From Lysinibacillus sp. BPa_S21 (lineage in GTDB: Bacteria > Bacillota > Bacilli > Bacillales_A > Planococcaceae): 64,000 nt of DNA. The position numbers and the translations under genes were made by a program. The stretch lies in assembly GCF_023337795.1 (NCBI RefSeq), contig NZ_JALIRS010000003.1, positions 248,001 to 312,000 of the forward strand, in the 5' to 3' direction. The notes beneath the pieces are model-generated. The model was given only the letters and a program-made list of their open reading frames with translations. It had not been told where the DNA came from and searched no databases. Shown piece after piece: positions 42,837 through 51,595 of this stretch (the stretch's first letter is position 1; each line of letters starts with the position of its first letter).

Positions 42837-43596
42837 GACTCTCCAGCTCCTTCCAAATAGTTTGGAATACCTCTGAATATGCTGGATGCTGTCGAACATC
42901 AAAAGGTGAAAGCTTTTGTAACTCTGAAGGTATGTCAAATACTCTATGCAATTTACCTGGATTTGCAGAAAATAGAAATACTCGTTCACTCATCGAAATG
43001 GCTTCACCAATATCATGTGTCACTAGAACTGCCGTTTTTTGATAGGCCTTTAACGTTTCAACAACCAAGTCCTCTAATTTTAATTTCGACTGATAATCAA
43101 GTGCCGAAAATGGTTCATCTAGCAATAAAATTTTAGGTTCTACTGCTAATGTTCTTGCAAGTGCTACCCGTTGACGCATGCCACCAGATAACTCTCTCGG
43201 ATAATTGTTCCCTACATGCGGTAAACCAATTTCTTGCAAAAGTGCATTTGCCGTTACTTTATGAGCCTTATTGCTTCGCTCCATGATTTTCAAACCAATT
43301 GTGACATTTTCTTCGATCGTTTTCCAAGGAAATAAATAATCTTGCTGAAGCATATAGCCAATTAGAGATTGATTGTGTGTTGAAATTTCCTCACCATCAA
43401 TGTATACCTTGCCTTCTGTAGAGGCAAATAATCCTGCAATAATTGATAATAGCGTCGTTTTCCCACATCCACTCGGTCCTATAAAAGAAACAAACTCACC
43501 TTTACGAATATCTAAACTAATATCACGTAAAACCTCTTTTGCCTGCGTATTCGAAAAATAGCTATGATGAATATTTTCTAGTTTTAAAAATTCCAT
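42829..43596 (-). CDS. ABC importer ATPase (NitT/TauT family)
   Basis: ATP-binding subunit of 255 residues: Walker [10 protein letters not shown], signature [14 protein letters not shown], Walker [13 protein letters not shown] and switch [15 protein letters not shown] region ([14 protein letters not shown]). The Q-loop [10 protein letters not shown] is typical of SsuB/TauB/ThiZ transporters. ATG 43596 immediately follows the stop of the binding-protein gene. The three-gene order binding protein-ATPase-permease resembles the B. subtilis ytlA-ytlC-ytlD operon, whose substrate is not firmly known. Confidence 0.88.
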   Translation of the reverse strand: MEFLKLENIHHSYFSNTQAKEVLRDISLDIRKGEFVSFIGPSGCGKTTLLSIIAGLFASTEGKVYIDGEEISTHNQSLIGYMLQQDYLFPWKTIEENVTIGLKIMERSNKAHKVTANALLQEIGLPHVGNNYPRELSGGMRQRVALARTLAVEPKILLLDEPFSALDYQSKLKLEDLVVETLKAYQKTAVLVTHDIGEAISMSERVFLFSANPGKLHRVFDIPSELQKLSPFDVRQHPAYSEVFQTIWKELESLG

Positions 43597-43597
43597 A

Positions 43598-44590
43598 TTA
43601 CTCAGCTGCCTTTTTAGCAAAGGTTGTATTCACAAGCTTTCCATAATCCACCCGTTGAGGAAGTTCACCAGCTTCCCCCATGATCGTTTGCAAGTTATCC
43701 CATTCTCCCTCATCCAAAATTGGATCTGTAGCATAAGATCCCTGTGATTTATAACGCTCAACCACTGTTTCAATTAATTCAACATCTACATTCTCAAAGT
43801 ATGGTTGAATAATTTTCGCTATTTCGGCTGGACTTGCTTTTTGTACAAAATCCTGCGCTCGTTTCAATGCATTTGTAAAGCCTTGAACTGCCTTCGCATT
43901 GTCCTTTAAATAGCTACTTTTCGCCATAAATGATGTATAAGGTAATTTCCCTGATTCCGTACCAAATGAAGCGACAATATGGCCCTTACCTTCTTTCTCA
44001 AACATGCTCGCAGTTGGTTCAAATAGCTGTACATAGTCACCTGTTCCAGAAGCAAAGGCAGTAGCAATATTAGCAAAATCAATGTTTTGAATGAGTTTTA
44101 AATCATTCTTAGGATCAATGCCATGCTTTTTCAGTACGAACTCACCCGCCATTTGTGGCATTCCACCTTTACGTTGCCCTAAAAATGTAGAACCCTTTAG
44201 CTGATCCCACGAAAAATTATCCATCTTTTCGCGCGCAACTAAAAACGTGCCATCTGTTTGTGTTAACTGCGCAAAATTTTGAATCGGGTCATTGGAGCCT
44301 TGGAGCGTTACATATATAGAAGTTTCTGACCCGACTAAGGCGATATCAATGCCATCAGACAACAACGCCGTCATTGTCTTATCGCCACCCGCAATTGTTT
44401 GTAGCTCAACAGAAAGACCTTCATCCTTGAAGTATCCTTTTTCAAGTGCTACATACTGCGGCGCATAGAAAATCGAGCGCGTCACTTCTCCAACTTTAAC
44501 TTTTTCAAGCTCCGTTTTATTACATGCTGTCAAAGAAAGGAGTAACAAAGCGACAACACTAAATAGCAAACCTTTTTTAAGCCAACGCAT
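43598..44590 (-). CDS. ABC importer substrate-binding lipoprotein (SsuA/THI5-like, YtlA type)
   Basis: Extracytoplasmic solute receptor of 330 residues. A lipoprotein signal ends at LTAC (Cys23). The fold is NMT1/THI5-like: GEVTRSIFYAPQYVALEKGYFKDEGLSVEL, then LLSDGIDIALVGSETS and the THI5-like segments around the central hinge. Such proteins bind thiamine precursors, sulfonates or riboflavin-like compounds. No thiamine or S-box riboswitch is visible upstream, so the substrate remains open. First gene of the operon. Confidence 0.85.
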   Translation of the reverse strand: MRWLKKGLLFSVVALLLLSLTACNKTELEKVKVGEVTRSIFYAPQYVALEKGYFKDEGLSVELQTIAGGDKTMTALLSDGIDIALVGSETSIYVTLQGSNDPIQNFAQLTQTDGTFLVAREKMDNFSWDQLKGSTFLGQRKGGMPQMAGEFVLKKHGIDPKNDLKLIQNIDFANIATAFASGTGDYVQLFEPTASMFEKEGKGHIVASFGTESGKLPYTSFMAKSSYLKDNAKAVQGFTNALKRAQDFVQKASPAEIAKIIQPYFENVDVELIETVVERYKSQGSYATDPILDEGEWDNLQTIMGEAGELPQRVDYGKLVNTTFAKKAAE

Positions 44591-44700
44591 TTCATTTCCT
44601 CCTTGATTGATGAAATAAGCCTATCGACATTAACTTATTCACTTATGTCATTTAAGGTGCGAAGAATTATGTTAAAGTACTTCTAAAATAAATAATTAAA

Positions 44701-44736
44701 CGTCCCTTTCGGAAACCTTAGGATCCGAAAGGGACG
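44701..44736 (-). terminator. Strong hairpin upstream of the ABC importer
   Basis: A 12-base perfect stem CGTCCCTTTCGG with complement. On the minus strand it is followed by a T-rich stretch, so it may be a terminator or an attenuator in the importer leader, 110 bases ahead of the first gene. Confidence 0.6.
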
Positions 44737-44903
44737 TCTGGTGCACAGTAAAATCAAATTCAATTTCACATATAATTCAGTTGAACAATATAGTATTATA
44801 TGTATTTCAGGAATTTAATGGATAATATTCACAAAAGGACAATATATAAAAAATACCCCCCAAAAAAGGAGATAGAAATATATGCGTCCAATACAAAGCG
44901 AGA

Positions 44904-44939
44904 AAACCCCGTTATGTTGAAAAAACATTTACGGGGTTT
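44904..44939 (+). terminator. Terminator-like hairpin
   Basis: AAACCCCGTTATGTT pairs with AACATTTACGGGGTTT (one bulge) and is followed by a T-run at 44945. There is no obvious gene in front of it on the plus strand. The arm resembles those at 27361 and 41953. Confidence 0.6.
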
Positions 44940-45147
44940 GTAGATTTTTTTATTTGAATTAATATAGCCTTTAAAGTCAAATTAAAACGTATTTTTATCG
45001 TCTCTGTCTTTTGGATGATGCCCTGATTACTTTTCTACAATCTATAAAATAGAGAAATTTTTTAATGAATGATTAAACACTTAAAGTTATTTTTTATTTA
45101 TGATTTTCAATCGAAAAAGCTGTAATAATTTTGATTATTATAAGAAT

Positions 45148-45188
45148 AAACCAGTCAGATGATATTTTTGTTATCACCTGACTGGTTT
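45148..45188 (-). terminator. Rho-independent terminator of ylaH
   Basis: An 11-base stem AAACCAGTCAG, one mismatch, then TGATA with complements, about 17 bases after the ylaH stop. Confidence 0.85.
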
Positions 45189-45204
45189 AGTTATAAATTA
45201 CCTT

Positions 45205-45570
45205 TTATGCATTTTTATTTTCTCTAGATAACCGCACTTTATAAATACCTAAAAATAATGCTGCAACAATTAAGCCCTCTATCATCGGTAATGAAAGAGC
45301 AAAGAATGTCAAAACAATACATCCTATGAACAAACAAATGTAGATAACAATATTTTGCCTAAAGTTTAATTTTCGTGCAAAGCCTAGTTTATAAACAATT
45401 GCGCACAAAATGAATACGGAGAAGAAAACAATATACCCTGCTACAGTATAATTTGGTGAGTATTCATAAATAAGACGGCTAATACCGGTGAAATCCTCTA
45501 ATACTTCAGCCTCAGTTCCTTCTCTCATTTCAGATGCTTGAATGGAGTTTAATAACAACCAATTCAACAT
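45205..45570 (-). CDS. ylaH: YlaH-like membrane protein
   Basis: A 121-residue protein with three transmembrane helices (about 44-62, 75-92, 96-112) after a 40-residue hydrophilic start. The order and the segment YSPNYTVAGYIVFF match the YlaH-like family found downstream of typA in Bacilli. ATG 45570 has GGAAGAGG upstream. Function unknown. It marks the right edge of conserved synteny next to the accessory island. Confidence 0.85.
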   Translation of the reverse strand: MLNWLLLNSIQASEMREGTEAEVLEDFTGISRLIYEYSPNYTVAGYIVFFSVFILCAIVYKLGFARKLNFRQNIVIYICLFIGCIVLTFFALSLPMIEGLIVAALFLGIYKVRLSRENKNA

Positions 45571-45602
45571 CAATATCCTCTTCCTTTCGTGGAAGCAAAA
45601 AA

Positions 45603-47447
45603 TTATTTGTCAGCGTTTTTTAATTTTTTCGCTGCTTTCTCACGTTCGTTTTTGTCTAGAATTTGTTTACGAAGGCGAATAGATTCTGGCGTGATTTCTA
45701 GGTACTCATCATCAGTTAAAAATTCTAATGCTTCTTCTAGTGTTAATAAACGCGGCTTTTTAATTACATTTGTCGCATCTTTAGTCGCAGAACGAACATT
45801 CGTTTTTTGCTTCATTTTTGTAATGTTTACAGTGATATCATTATCACGTGTATTTTCACCAACAATCATACCTTCATAAATTTCAGTACCTGGTTCTACA
45901 AATAGTGTACCACGGTCCTCTACTTGCATCATACCATAAGTTGTCGATTTACCAGTTTCCATTGACACAAGTACACCTTGGTGACGACCACCGATACGAC
46001 CTGGAATATATGGTTGGTAGCAATCGAAAGTATGGTTGATGATACCGAAACCTTTTGTCATTGACATGAATTCAGTTGTATAACCAATTAAACCACGTGC
46101 AGGTACTAAGAATGTTAAACGAACTTGGCCATTTCCATTGTTAACCATATCTAACATTTCACCTTTACGAGTACCAATTGATTCGATAATTGATCCAACA
46201 TTTTCTTCTGGAACATCAATTTGTACACGTTCAAATGGCTCACATTTTACGCCATCAACTTCACGGATGATTACTTGTGGTTTTGATACTTGTAGCTCAA
46301 AGCCTTCACGACGCATATTTTCAATAAGGATAGATAGGTGAAGCTCACCGCGTCCAGAAACAGTCCAAGCATCCGGAGAATCTGTATCTTCAACACGTAA
46401 AGAAACGTCTGTTTGAAGTTGAGAACGTAAGCGTTCCTCTACTTTACGTGCTGTTACAAATTTACCTTCACGACCTGCGAATGGTGAATTGTTTACTAAG
46501 AACGTCATTTGTAAAGTTGGTTCATCAATGCGTAATGGTGTTAAAGCTTCTTGGTGTTCAACAGGACACACAGTTTCACCAACGTTGATATCTTCCATAC
46601 CTGAAACGGCAATTAAATCACCAGCTTTTGCTGATTGAATTTCTTCACGTTTTAAGCCAAAGAAGCCAAAGATTTTTGTAACACGGAATTGTTTTACTGA
46701 TCCATCTAATTTCATAAGTGCTACTTGTTGACCTACTTCGATTGTACCGCGGAATACACGACCGATACCGATACGACCAACGTAATCATTATAGTCAAGT
46801 AATGCTACTTGGAATTGTAATGGGTCAGCTGAATTATCAACAGGTGCTGGAATAGATTCGATTACTTTTTCAAATAGACATTGCATGTTTTCTTCTTGTT
46901 TCGATGGATCTGCATCAAGTGAAGCAGTACCATTTACCCCAGAAGCATAAACAACAGGGAAGTCTAATTGATCGTCATCTGCACCAAGCTCGATGAATAA
47001 TTCTAATACTTCATCTACTACTTCTAATGGACGAGCTGAGTCTTTATCTACTTTATTAACAACCACAATTGGTGTTAATTTTTGTTCTAACGCTTTTTTC
47101 AATACAAAACGTGTTTGCGGCATACAACCTTCATACGCATCGACAACTAGTAAAACGCCATCTACCATTTTTAAAATACGTTCTACCTCACCACCAAAGT
47201 CGGCGTGTCCAGGCGTATCAAGGATGTTGATACGAGTTCCGTTATAATTTACTGCAGTATTTTTCGCTAAAATTGTAATACCACGTTCACGTTCAATATC
47301 ATTAGAGTCCATTGCACGTTCTTCAACATGTTCGTTTGAACGGAATGTACCCGATTGTTTTAATAATTGGTCGACTAAAGTAGTTTTACCATGGTCAACG
47401 TGTGCGATAATTGCGATATTGCGAAGATCTTGACGTAAGTTTGTCAT
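45603..47447 (-). CDS. typA: Ribosome-associated translational GTPase TypA/BipA
   Basis: Elongation-factor-like GTPase acting in ribosome assembly and stress adaptation. 614 residues: G-domain with [39 protein letters not shown] and [10 protein letters not shown], then EF-Tu/EF-G-like beta-barrel domains and the BipA-specific C-terminal domain ([37 protein letters not shown]). ATG 47447 follows GGAGTGG. Good codon adaptation, consistent with a core gene. Lies upstream of ylaH as in B. subtilis (ylaG-ylaH). Confidence 0.96.
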   Translation of the reverse strand: MTNLRQDLRNIAIIAHVDHGKTTLVDQLLKQSGTFRSNEHVEERAMDSNDIERERGITILAKNTAVNYNGTRINILDTPGHADFGGEVERILKMVDGVLLVVDAYEGCMPQTRFVLKKALEQKLTPIVVVNKVDKDSARPLEVVDEVLELFIELGADDDQLDFPVVYASGVNGTASLDADPSKQEENMQCLFEKVIESIPAPVDNSADPLQFQVALLDYNDYVGRIGIGRVFRGTIEVGQQVALMKLDGSVKQFRVTKIFGFFGLKREEIQSAKAGDLIAVSGMEDINVGETVCPVEHQEALTPLRIDEPTLQMTFLVNNSPFAGREGKFVTARKVEERLRSQLQTDVSLRVEDTDSPDAWTVSGRGELHLSILIENMRREGFELQVSKPQVIIREVDGVKCEPFERVQIDVPEENVGSIIESIGTRKGEMLDMVNNGNGQVRLTFLVPARGLIGYTTEFMSMTKGFGIINHTFDCYQPYIPGRIGGRHQGVLVSMETGKSTTYGMMQVEDRGTLFVEPGTEIYEGMIVGENTRDNDITVNITKMKQKTNVRSATKDATNVIKKPRLLTLEEALEFLTDDEYLEITPESIRLRKQILDKNEREKAAKKLKNADK

Positions 47448-47585
47448 TATTCCACTCCATATTCTTTTTTCGAATGTTTAACTGTGATATTATAGCACAA
47501 GAAGGATAGAAATGTCCTTATTAGAATTTTCCTCATTCTAAAAAATATATTCGCATTATAAATTTTTAATATAGGAGGCTCAGCT

Positions 47586-47771
47586 ATGAATCGTGCAAAA
47601 TTCGTAATGGCCATTTACGCATTAGCTGCTGTTTTAGCAATGTGTTCTATCGGGTATTCAGTGGCAATTAGCAGTGTATTAGGTATAATAGCAGGCATTG
47701 TGGCTACTTGTGTCATTTTCATGACAGCCTTTAAAATGAAACGTAAGCTTCGTGAGCAAGGCTTACTTTAA
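47586..47771 (+). CDS. ylaF: YlaF family small membrane protein (DUF5325)
   Basis: A 61-residue protein with two transmembrane helices (about 6-24 and 27-47) and a basic C-terminus KMKRKLREQG, matching DUF5325/YlaF. TAGGAGG precedes ATG 47586. It diverges from typA over 138 bases, as ylaF does beside ylaG. Function unknown. Confidence 0.85.
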   Translation: MNRAKFVMAIYALAAVLAMCSIGYSVAISSVLGIIAGIVATCVIFMTAFKMKRKLREQGLL

Positions 47772-47785
47772 TAAGATGACTTAAG

Positions 47786-47816
47786 AAGGAGCCTGTCTAA
47801 AAATAGACGGCTCCTT
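47786..47816. terminator. Terminator between ylaF and yktC
   Basis: Stem AAGGAGCC, one bulged base, GTCTA with complement and an AAAA loop; serves the two convergent genes. Confidence 0.85.
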
Positions 47817-47818
47817 TA

Positions 47819-48613
47819 TTATTCATAAGGCACAATATATTTTTCTAACAACTCTTTGTGTATAGAAGGATTGGCAATAATAAATGTATCCTGATGCAAG
47901 AAATCAAAGCCCTCTCCATGTAAATTAGTGGCGATCGCTCCAACTTCCTTAGCTATAATCGTACCACCAGCAATATCCCATGGCGATAATCGCATCGATA
48001 CATAAGCATCTAATTTACCACTGACAACAAACGCTATTTCCATTGCTGCTGAACCATAAGACCTTGTACCACGTACTGTCCTAACCAATTCAATAACCTT
48101 TTCATGGTGAATATGTCGATTTGGTGCTACCCAATGAGCATTGATACCAATGACCGATTCCTCCATTTTAACTGACTGTAATTTACGTAATGGTGAGTCA
48201 TTGTACCATGCCCCTTCGCCTGCAATAGCATAAAATAAATCTTCACGCATTACATCAAATATGTAACCTAGCTTGCCTACCCCATTCACAAAAATACCGA
48301 CAGAAATCATAAAATGGCGGTGTTGTTTCACAAAATTCATCGTGCCATCGATTGGATCAATAATCCATACAACACCTTCTAATGATTCTACTTTCTCTCC
48401 CATACCCTCTTCCCCTAAAATTTTGTGGGTTGGATCAAAACCTCTGATTTTTTCGATAAAAAATAATTCTGTTTCGCGGTCAATATTTGTGACAAGATCA
48501 TTTGCACCTGATTTTGTCTCGATCACTAGATTATACGAAAAGGCCTCTCGAATACGGCTACCCGCTTCATATATAATGCTTTTTGCAAATTGATCCATTT
48601 GTTGTAAATCCAT
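47819..48613 (-). CDS. yktC: Inositol monophosphatase family protein (YktC)
   Basis: Mg-dependent phosphatase of the IMPase/FBPase/SuhB superfamily. Seen: ETELFFIEKI, GEEGMGE (first metal-binding Glu region), VVWIIDPIDGTMNFVKQ (the DPIDGT metal motif) and SPWDIAGGTIIAKEVGA (the WDxAGG motif). 264 residues, typical. In B. subtilis yktC is reported as an inositol/phosphate monophosphatase; the physiological substrate is uncertain. ATG 48613 follows AAGGGTGGG. Neighbour of yktB and yktA, as in B. subtilis. Confidence 0.92.
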   Translation of the reverse strand: MDLQQMDQFAKSIIYEAGSRIREAFSYNLVIETKSGANDLVTNIDRETELFFIEKIRGFDPTHKILGEEGMGEKVESLEGVVWIIDPIDGTMNFVKQHRHFMISVGIFVNGVGKLGYIFDVMREDLFYAIAGEGAWYNDSPLRKLQSVKMEESVIGINAHWVAPNRHIHHEKVIELVRTVRGTRSYGSAAMEIAFVVSGKLDAYVSMRLSPWDIAGGTIIAKEVGAIATNLHGEGFDFLHQDTFIIANPSIHKELLEKYIVPYE

Positions 48614-48731
48614 AAAAACCCACCCTTCGATTATAAGAAAAGGCCCTATGCTTTTAGCCTACTTAAAAAACATCAATAAGTAACACATAATTCCATTATG
48701 ATATATTGTCTATTTTACCCTTTATAGCAAT

Positions 48732-48771
48732 AAAAATCACCTGCTGTCGGAATATTCAGCAAGTGATTTTT
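48732..48771 (-). terminator. Rho-independent terminator
   Basis: AAAAATCAC pairs with GTGATTTTT, with GCTG/CAGC inside; about 20 bases after the small gene ending at 48793. Confidence 0.75.
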
Positions 48772-48792
48772 CAAATCGGTATAAAATTTTTA

Positions 48793-48990
48793 TTACGCAT
48801 AGGCGTGCAAGCTTTCAAGTTCTAGCTGAATTTCAGCGAGGCGTTTTTTACTTTTTTCAATTTCAAGCTCATTTTTTTCATTCATTGCCGAGAATAACGA
48901 AGCCAATTCATAATCTAATTCTAATTGTAAAATGTGTTCATATTGCTTCTCAATGTCAACTTTACGTATAATTTTTACGATGGGTTTCAT
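48793..48990 (-). CDS. Small coiled-coil protein of unknown function
   Basis: A 65-residue hydrophilic protein that should form one long amphipathic helix or coiled coil (ELDYELASLFSAMNEKNELEIEKSKKRLAEIQLELESL). I do not recognise the family. ATG 48990 has AAGGAAGTG 6 bases upstream, good evidence for translation; an ATG three codons earlier sits inside that spacing. It has its own terminator and diverges from yktB. Confidence 0.7.
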   Translation of the reverse strand: MKPIVKIIRKVDIEKQYEHILQLELDYELASLFSAMNEKNELEIEKSKKRLAEIQLELESLHAYA

Positions 48991-49113
48991 AAAAATCACT
49001 TCCTTTTTTTATTTTTTCACAAAACTTATTAGATTTGGTAAAGTTCTTGTTATAAGATTTTTTCCCATTTTTCTAATAAAATAAACCTTATAAATCGAAA
49101 GGAGTTAATAAAA

Positions 49114-49740
49114 ATGACAAAAATAAAATGGACTAACAAAGACTTCAATGTTTTTCAAATAGATGGTTTAGAACAGAGAATGGATGCATTAAATTTATGT
49201 GTACGGCCAAAATTCCAATTGCTTGGTGAGGATTTTTCTTCCTTCTTTTCAAGTCATCTTGGAGAAGAATTTTATCCTCATGTTGCGAAGCATGCGCGCA
49301 GAACAGTAAATCCCCCAAATGATAGCTGGGTTGCCTTCGCACCGTACAAAAGAGGTTATAAATCATTACCTCACTTTCAGATTGGTCTTTGGAGCACACA
49401 TTTATTCATTGTCTTAGCTATTATTTATGAAGCCCCACAAAAAAATGTGATGGCAGAACGTTTAATTGCCAACAAAGCCATACTACAGCAACTTCCTGAT
49501 GATTTTATTGTCTCTGGAGATCACATGTCTCCAGCAGCAATCTCCTTGCAAGATGCAAAGGAAGACAAGCTAGATGAATTACTGATTCGTTTACGTGATG
49601 TTAAAAAAGGTGAGTTTTTAGTAGGTCGTCATATTCCAAAAGAACAAGCTGTCAAGCTGTCAGCTAACCAACTTCATCAATTAACGGAAGAAACCTTTAG
49701 CCGTTTACTCCCTATTTACAACATCATTGTTGGAAAATAA
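49114..49740 (+). CDS. yktB: YktB family protein (UPF0637)
   Basis: A 208-residue cytoplasmic protein of UPF0637. Family segments seen: WTNKDFNVFQIDGLEQRMDA, FPHVAKHARRTVNPPNDSW-like region (YPHVAKHARRTVNPPNDSW), FAPYKRGYKSLPHFQIGLW and a C-terminal VGRHIPKEQAV. Function unknown; the DUF1054 domain has a fold shared with heme-binding-like proteins. AAAGGAG precedes ATG 49114. Ends at the hairpin 49994-50030. Confidence 0.9.
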   Translation: MTKIKWTNKDFNVFQIDGLEQRMDALNLCVRPKFQLLGEDFSSFFSSHLGEEFYPHVAKHARRTVNPPNDSWVAFAPYKRGYKSLPHFQIGLWSTHLFIVLAIIYEAPQKNVMAERLIANKAILQQLPDDFIVSGDHMSPAAISLQDAKEDKLDELLIRLRDVKKGEFLVGRHIPKEQAVKLSANQLHQLTEETFSRLLPIYNIIVGK

Positions 49741-49993
49741 GTTTGGCATTGTGGCATAATAACTAAAACAATTTTTATATGATAAAACCTTATATTTATA
49801 TATTGTGGAAAATTTACGTTATTATCCCTAGCAAATGAAATTTTTTTGAGAAATATTTTCGTAAAAGAGAGTTTGAGTAAATTATTATTTTTTCGCTGAT
49901 TTTCAAAAAAATTGAAAATGTTTTATTTTGTATATGTAGTATATGAAATTTGCTTATTTTTAACACCGAGATAGTGTAAAGCAATCAAATAAA

Positions 49994-50030
49994 AAAATGT
50001 GGACATGAGGAATACTCACGTCCACATTTT
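49994..50030 (+). terminator. Rho-independent terminator of yktB
   Basis: A 16-base stem with one mismatch (AAAATGTGGAC, A/C, TGAG) and a 5-base loop. Confidence 0.8.
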
Positions 50031-50093
50031 AAAAGTAGTGAACCAACAACTGACAGCATATTTTTAAAGTGAAATTGAAAAAATTCCGTATCA

Positions 50094-50142
50094 AAAAAGC
50101 GCAAGTAATCAACGTTGCTAAAGTTGATTTCTCACGCTTTTT
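50094..50142 (-). terminator. Rho-independent terminator of yktA
   Basis: AAAAAGCG and ATCAAC pair with GTTGAT and CGCTTTTT, with small internal loops; about 33 bases after the yktA stop. Confidence 0.75.
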
Positions 50143-50175
50143 AAGATTTTGATCAATTTTGTCCCAGGTCGATTT

Positions 50176-50463
50176 TTATCGACGTTGCTTTGGTGCTACT
50201 TTAATAATTGTGCCATCAGCTGCTTCTTTTGTTTGTTTCACAACAGGGTAACTGACATAGCCACTAGCTTCTTCAAATTCACGGAAAATTGTTTTTTCCT
50301 CGGCCTGTGAAGGAACAATTTCTTTAAAACGGCGATATTTCGTCATCATTACTTCACGCTTAATGCCTTTTTCATAAGCTTGTTCAATTCCTTCAAAAAA
50401 TTGGACAACATCAACAATTTCCTCAGTTGACCAATCTGTTGAAAACGGATAAGAGTATTCCAT
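50176..50463 (-). CDS. yktA: UPF0223 family protein (YktA)
   Basis: A 95-residue helical protein. The start [23 protein letters not shown] and [27 protein letters not shown] match UPF0223 (YktA). Function unknown. An AGGTGG site precedes ATG 50463. In B. subtilis yktA is adjacent to speA; here a nitronate monooxygenase-like gene sits between. Confidence 0.92.
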   Translation of the reverse strand: MEYSYPFSTDWSTEEIVDVVQFFEGIEQAYEKGIKREVMMTKYRRFKEIVPSQAEEKTIFREFEEASGYVSYPVVKQTKEAADGTIIKVAPKQRR

Positions 50464-50484
50464 TTGGACATAACCACCTTTATG

Positions 50485-51444
50485 TTACTGACCCCATTTT
50501 ACCCGGATACTTTCCGCTTCTGCAAGCATTCGAGTGATAAGCTCTTCAACTGTTGGAATATCATGAATCATCCCTGTCACTTGTCCAGCCCAGCCAAGTC
50601 CCTCATCCTTCTCGCCCTCATAAATAAAACGTTTATTCGCTTTCCCACTAATATAATCTTTCAACGCCTCATACGTTGGTGTAGCGCGCTCAATTTCTAA
50701 AATCTTTTCTGTAAATTCACTGCGCAACGCTCTTGCTGGTGCACCTATAGAACGTTTTATTACTGTCGTATCTGCCTCGGTGCTTGCGATTAAGGCTTCT
50801 TTATAAGCCTCAGAGGCATCAACACATTCCTTGGTCGCTATAAAACGCGTACCCATTTCAATTCCCTCTGCCCCTAGTGCATGAGCTGCCATCCAGCCAC
50901 GTCCATCACCAATCCCACCAGAGGCGATAACAGGTATTTTCACACTATCTACAACCTGAGGTACAAGCACCATTGTCCCTATATCGTCGCGTCCAAGATG
51001 ACCTCCGCCCTCTTGCCCAACAACCATAACAGCATCTGCGCCAAGTTCTTCCGCCTTTTGTGCTTGTCTACGTGCTGCAACAAGTACTAATTTTTTAATA
51101 TCCGTTCCTTCCAAAATATCAAAGATGGGTGCAGGATTACCGCCAGTCATTGTCACAACCGGTACCTTTTCTTCCACCGCAACACGCACCATATCCTCAT
51201 AACCAGTACCATACATGCCAATGGCAAAATTTACGCCAAACGGTTTATCCGTTAATGTTCGTACTTTATGAATCTCTGCACGCAATAAGTCAGGATCTCG
51301 TAAACTCATTGCTGTTATTTGTCCTAAGCCCCCAGCATTCGACACCGCTGCTGCTAAATCCGCATATGCTAAATAGGCTAATCCCCCTTGTATAATTGGG
51401 TATTTAATATTTAAAAGCTCCGTCACACGTGAATTCCAATTCAT
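50485..51444 (-). CDS. Nitronate monooxygenase family protein
   Basis: FMN-dependent enzyme of the 2-nitropropane dioxygenase/FabK group, TIM barrel of 319 residues. Seen: YPIIQGGLAYLAYADLAAAVSNAGGLGQI, the flavin-binding GGGHLGRDD, PVIASGGIGDGRG and the phosphate-binding ALGAEGIEMGTRFIAT. The glycine-rich QEGGGHLG is typical. It could be a nitronate-detoxifying oxidase or an enoyl-ACP reductase of the FabK type; length and the absence of a fatty-acid gene neighbourhood favour the former. ATG 51444 follows GGGGAG. Confidence 0.85.
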   Translation of the reverse strand: MNWNSRVTELLNIKYPIIQGGLAYLAYADLAAAVSNAGGLGQITAMSLRDPDLLRAEIHKVRTLTDKPFGVNFAIGMYGTGYEDMVRVAVEEKVPVVTMTGGNPAPIFDILEGTDIKKLVLVAARRQAQKAEELGADAVMVVGQEGGGHLGRDDIGTMVLVPQVVDSVKIPVIASGGIGDGRGWMAAHALGAEGIEMGTRFIATKECVDASEAYKEALIASTEADTTVIKRSIGAPARALRSEFTEKILEIERATPTYEALKDYISGKANKRFIYEGEKDEGLGWAGQVTGMIHDIPTVEELITRMLAEAESIRVKWGQ

Positions 51445-51595
51445 AGTATCTCCCCTTTCCTACGATACTAATTTCTCGATATTATAAAAAAATCCTTTAA
51501 TTTTTATTTTTTTCTGTAAAGTCTATTTTTTCATGCAATTAGGTGCTATAATTCATTTGTTTTCTTAAATATTATAATGTGAGGTGGTACCTGCG

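Larger units (their letters stand above)
44591..45204. other. Right junction of the accessory island, no gene
   Basis: About 600 AT-rich bases with two strong hairpins (44701-44736, 44904-44939) and the ylaH terminator (45148-45188) but no credible gene. Core synteny resumes immediately after it with ylaH. Confidence 0.5.
49741..50175. other. Convergent gap between yktB and yktA, terminators only
   Basis: About 250 AT-rich bases with no visible gene, then the two terminators listed next. Confidence 0.5.

Noticed and set aside
42837-42989. N-terminal extension of the importer permease
   Set aside because: It lies inside the ATPase gene in another frame, has no membrane or family features, and a TTG start with a ribosome-binding site exists at 42836.
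44701-44736. Hairpin ahead of the NitT/TauT-type importer as a riboswitch expression platform
   Set aside because: No conserved thiamine, SAM or FMN aptamer motifs are visible upstream; the stem alone is explained as a terminator.
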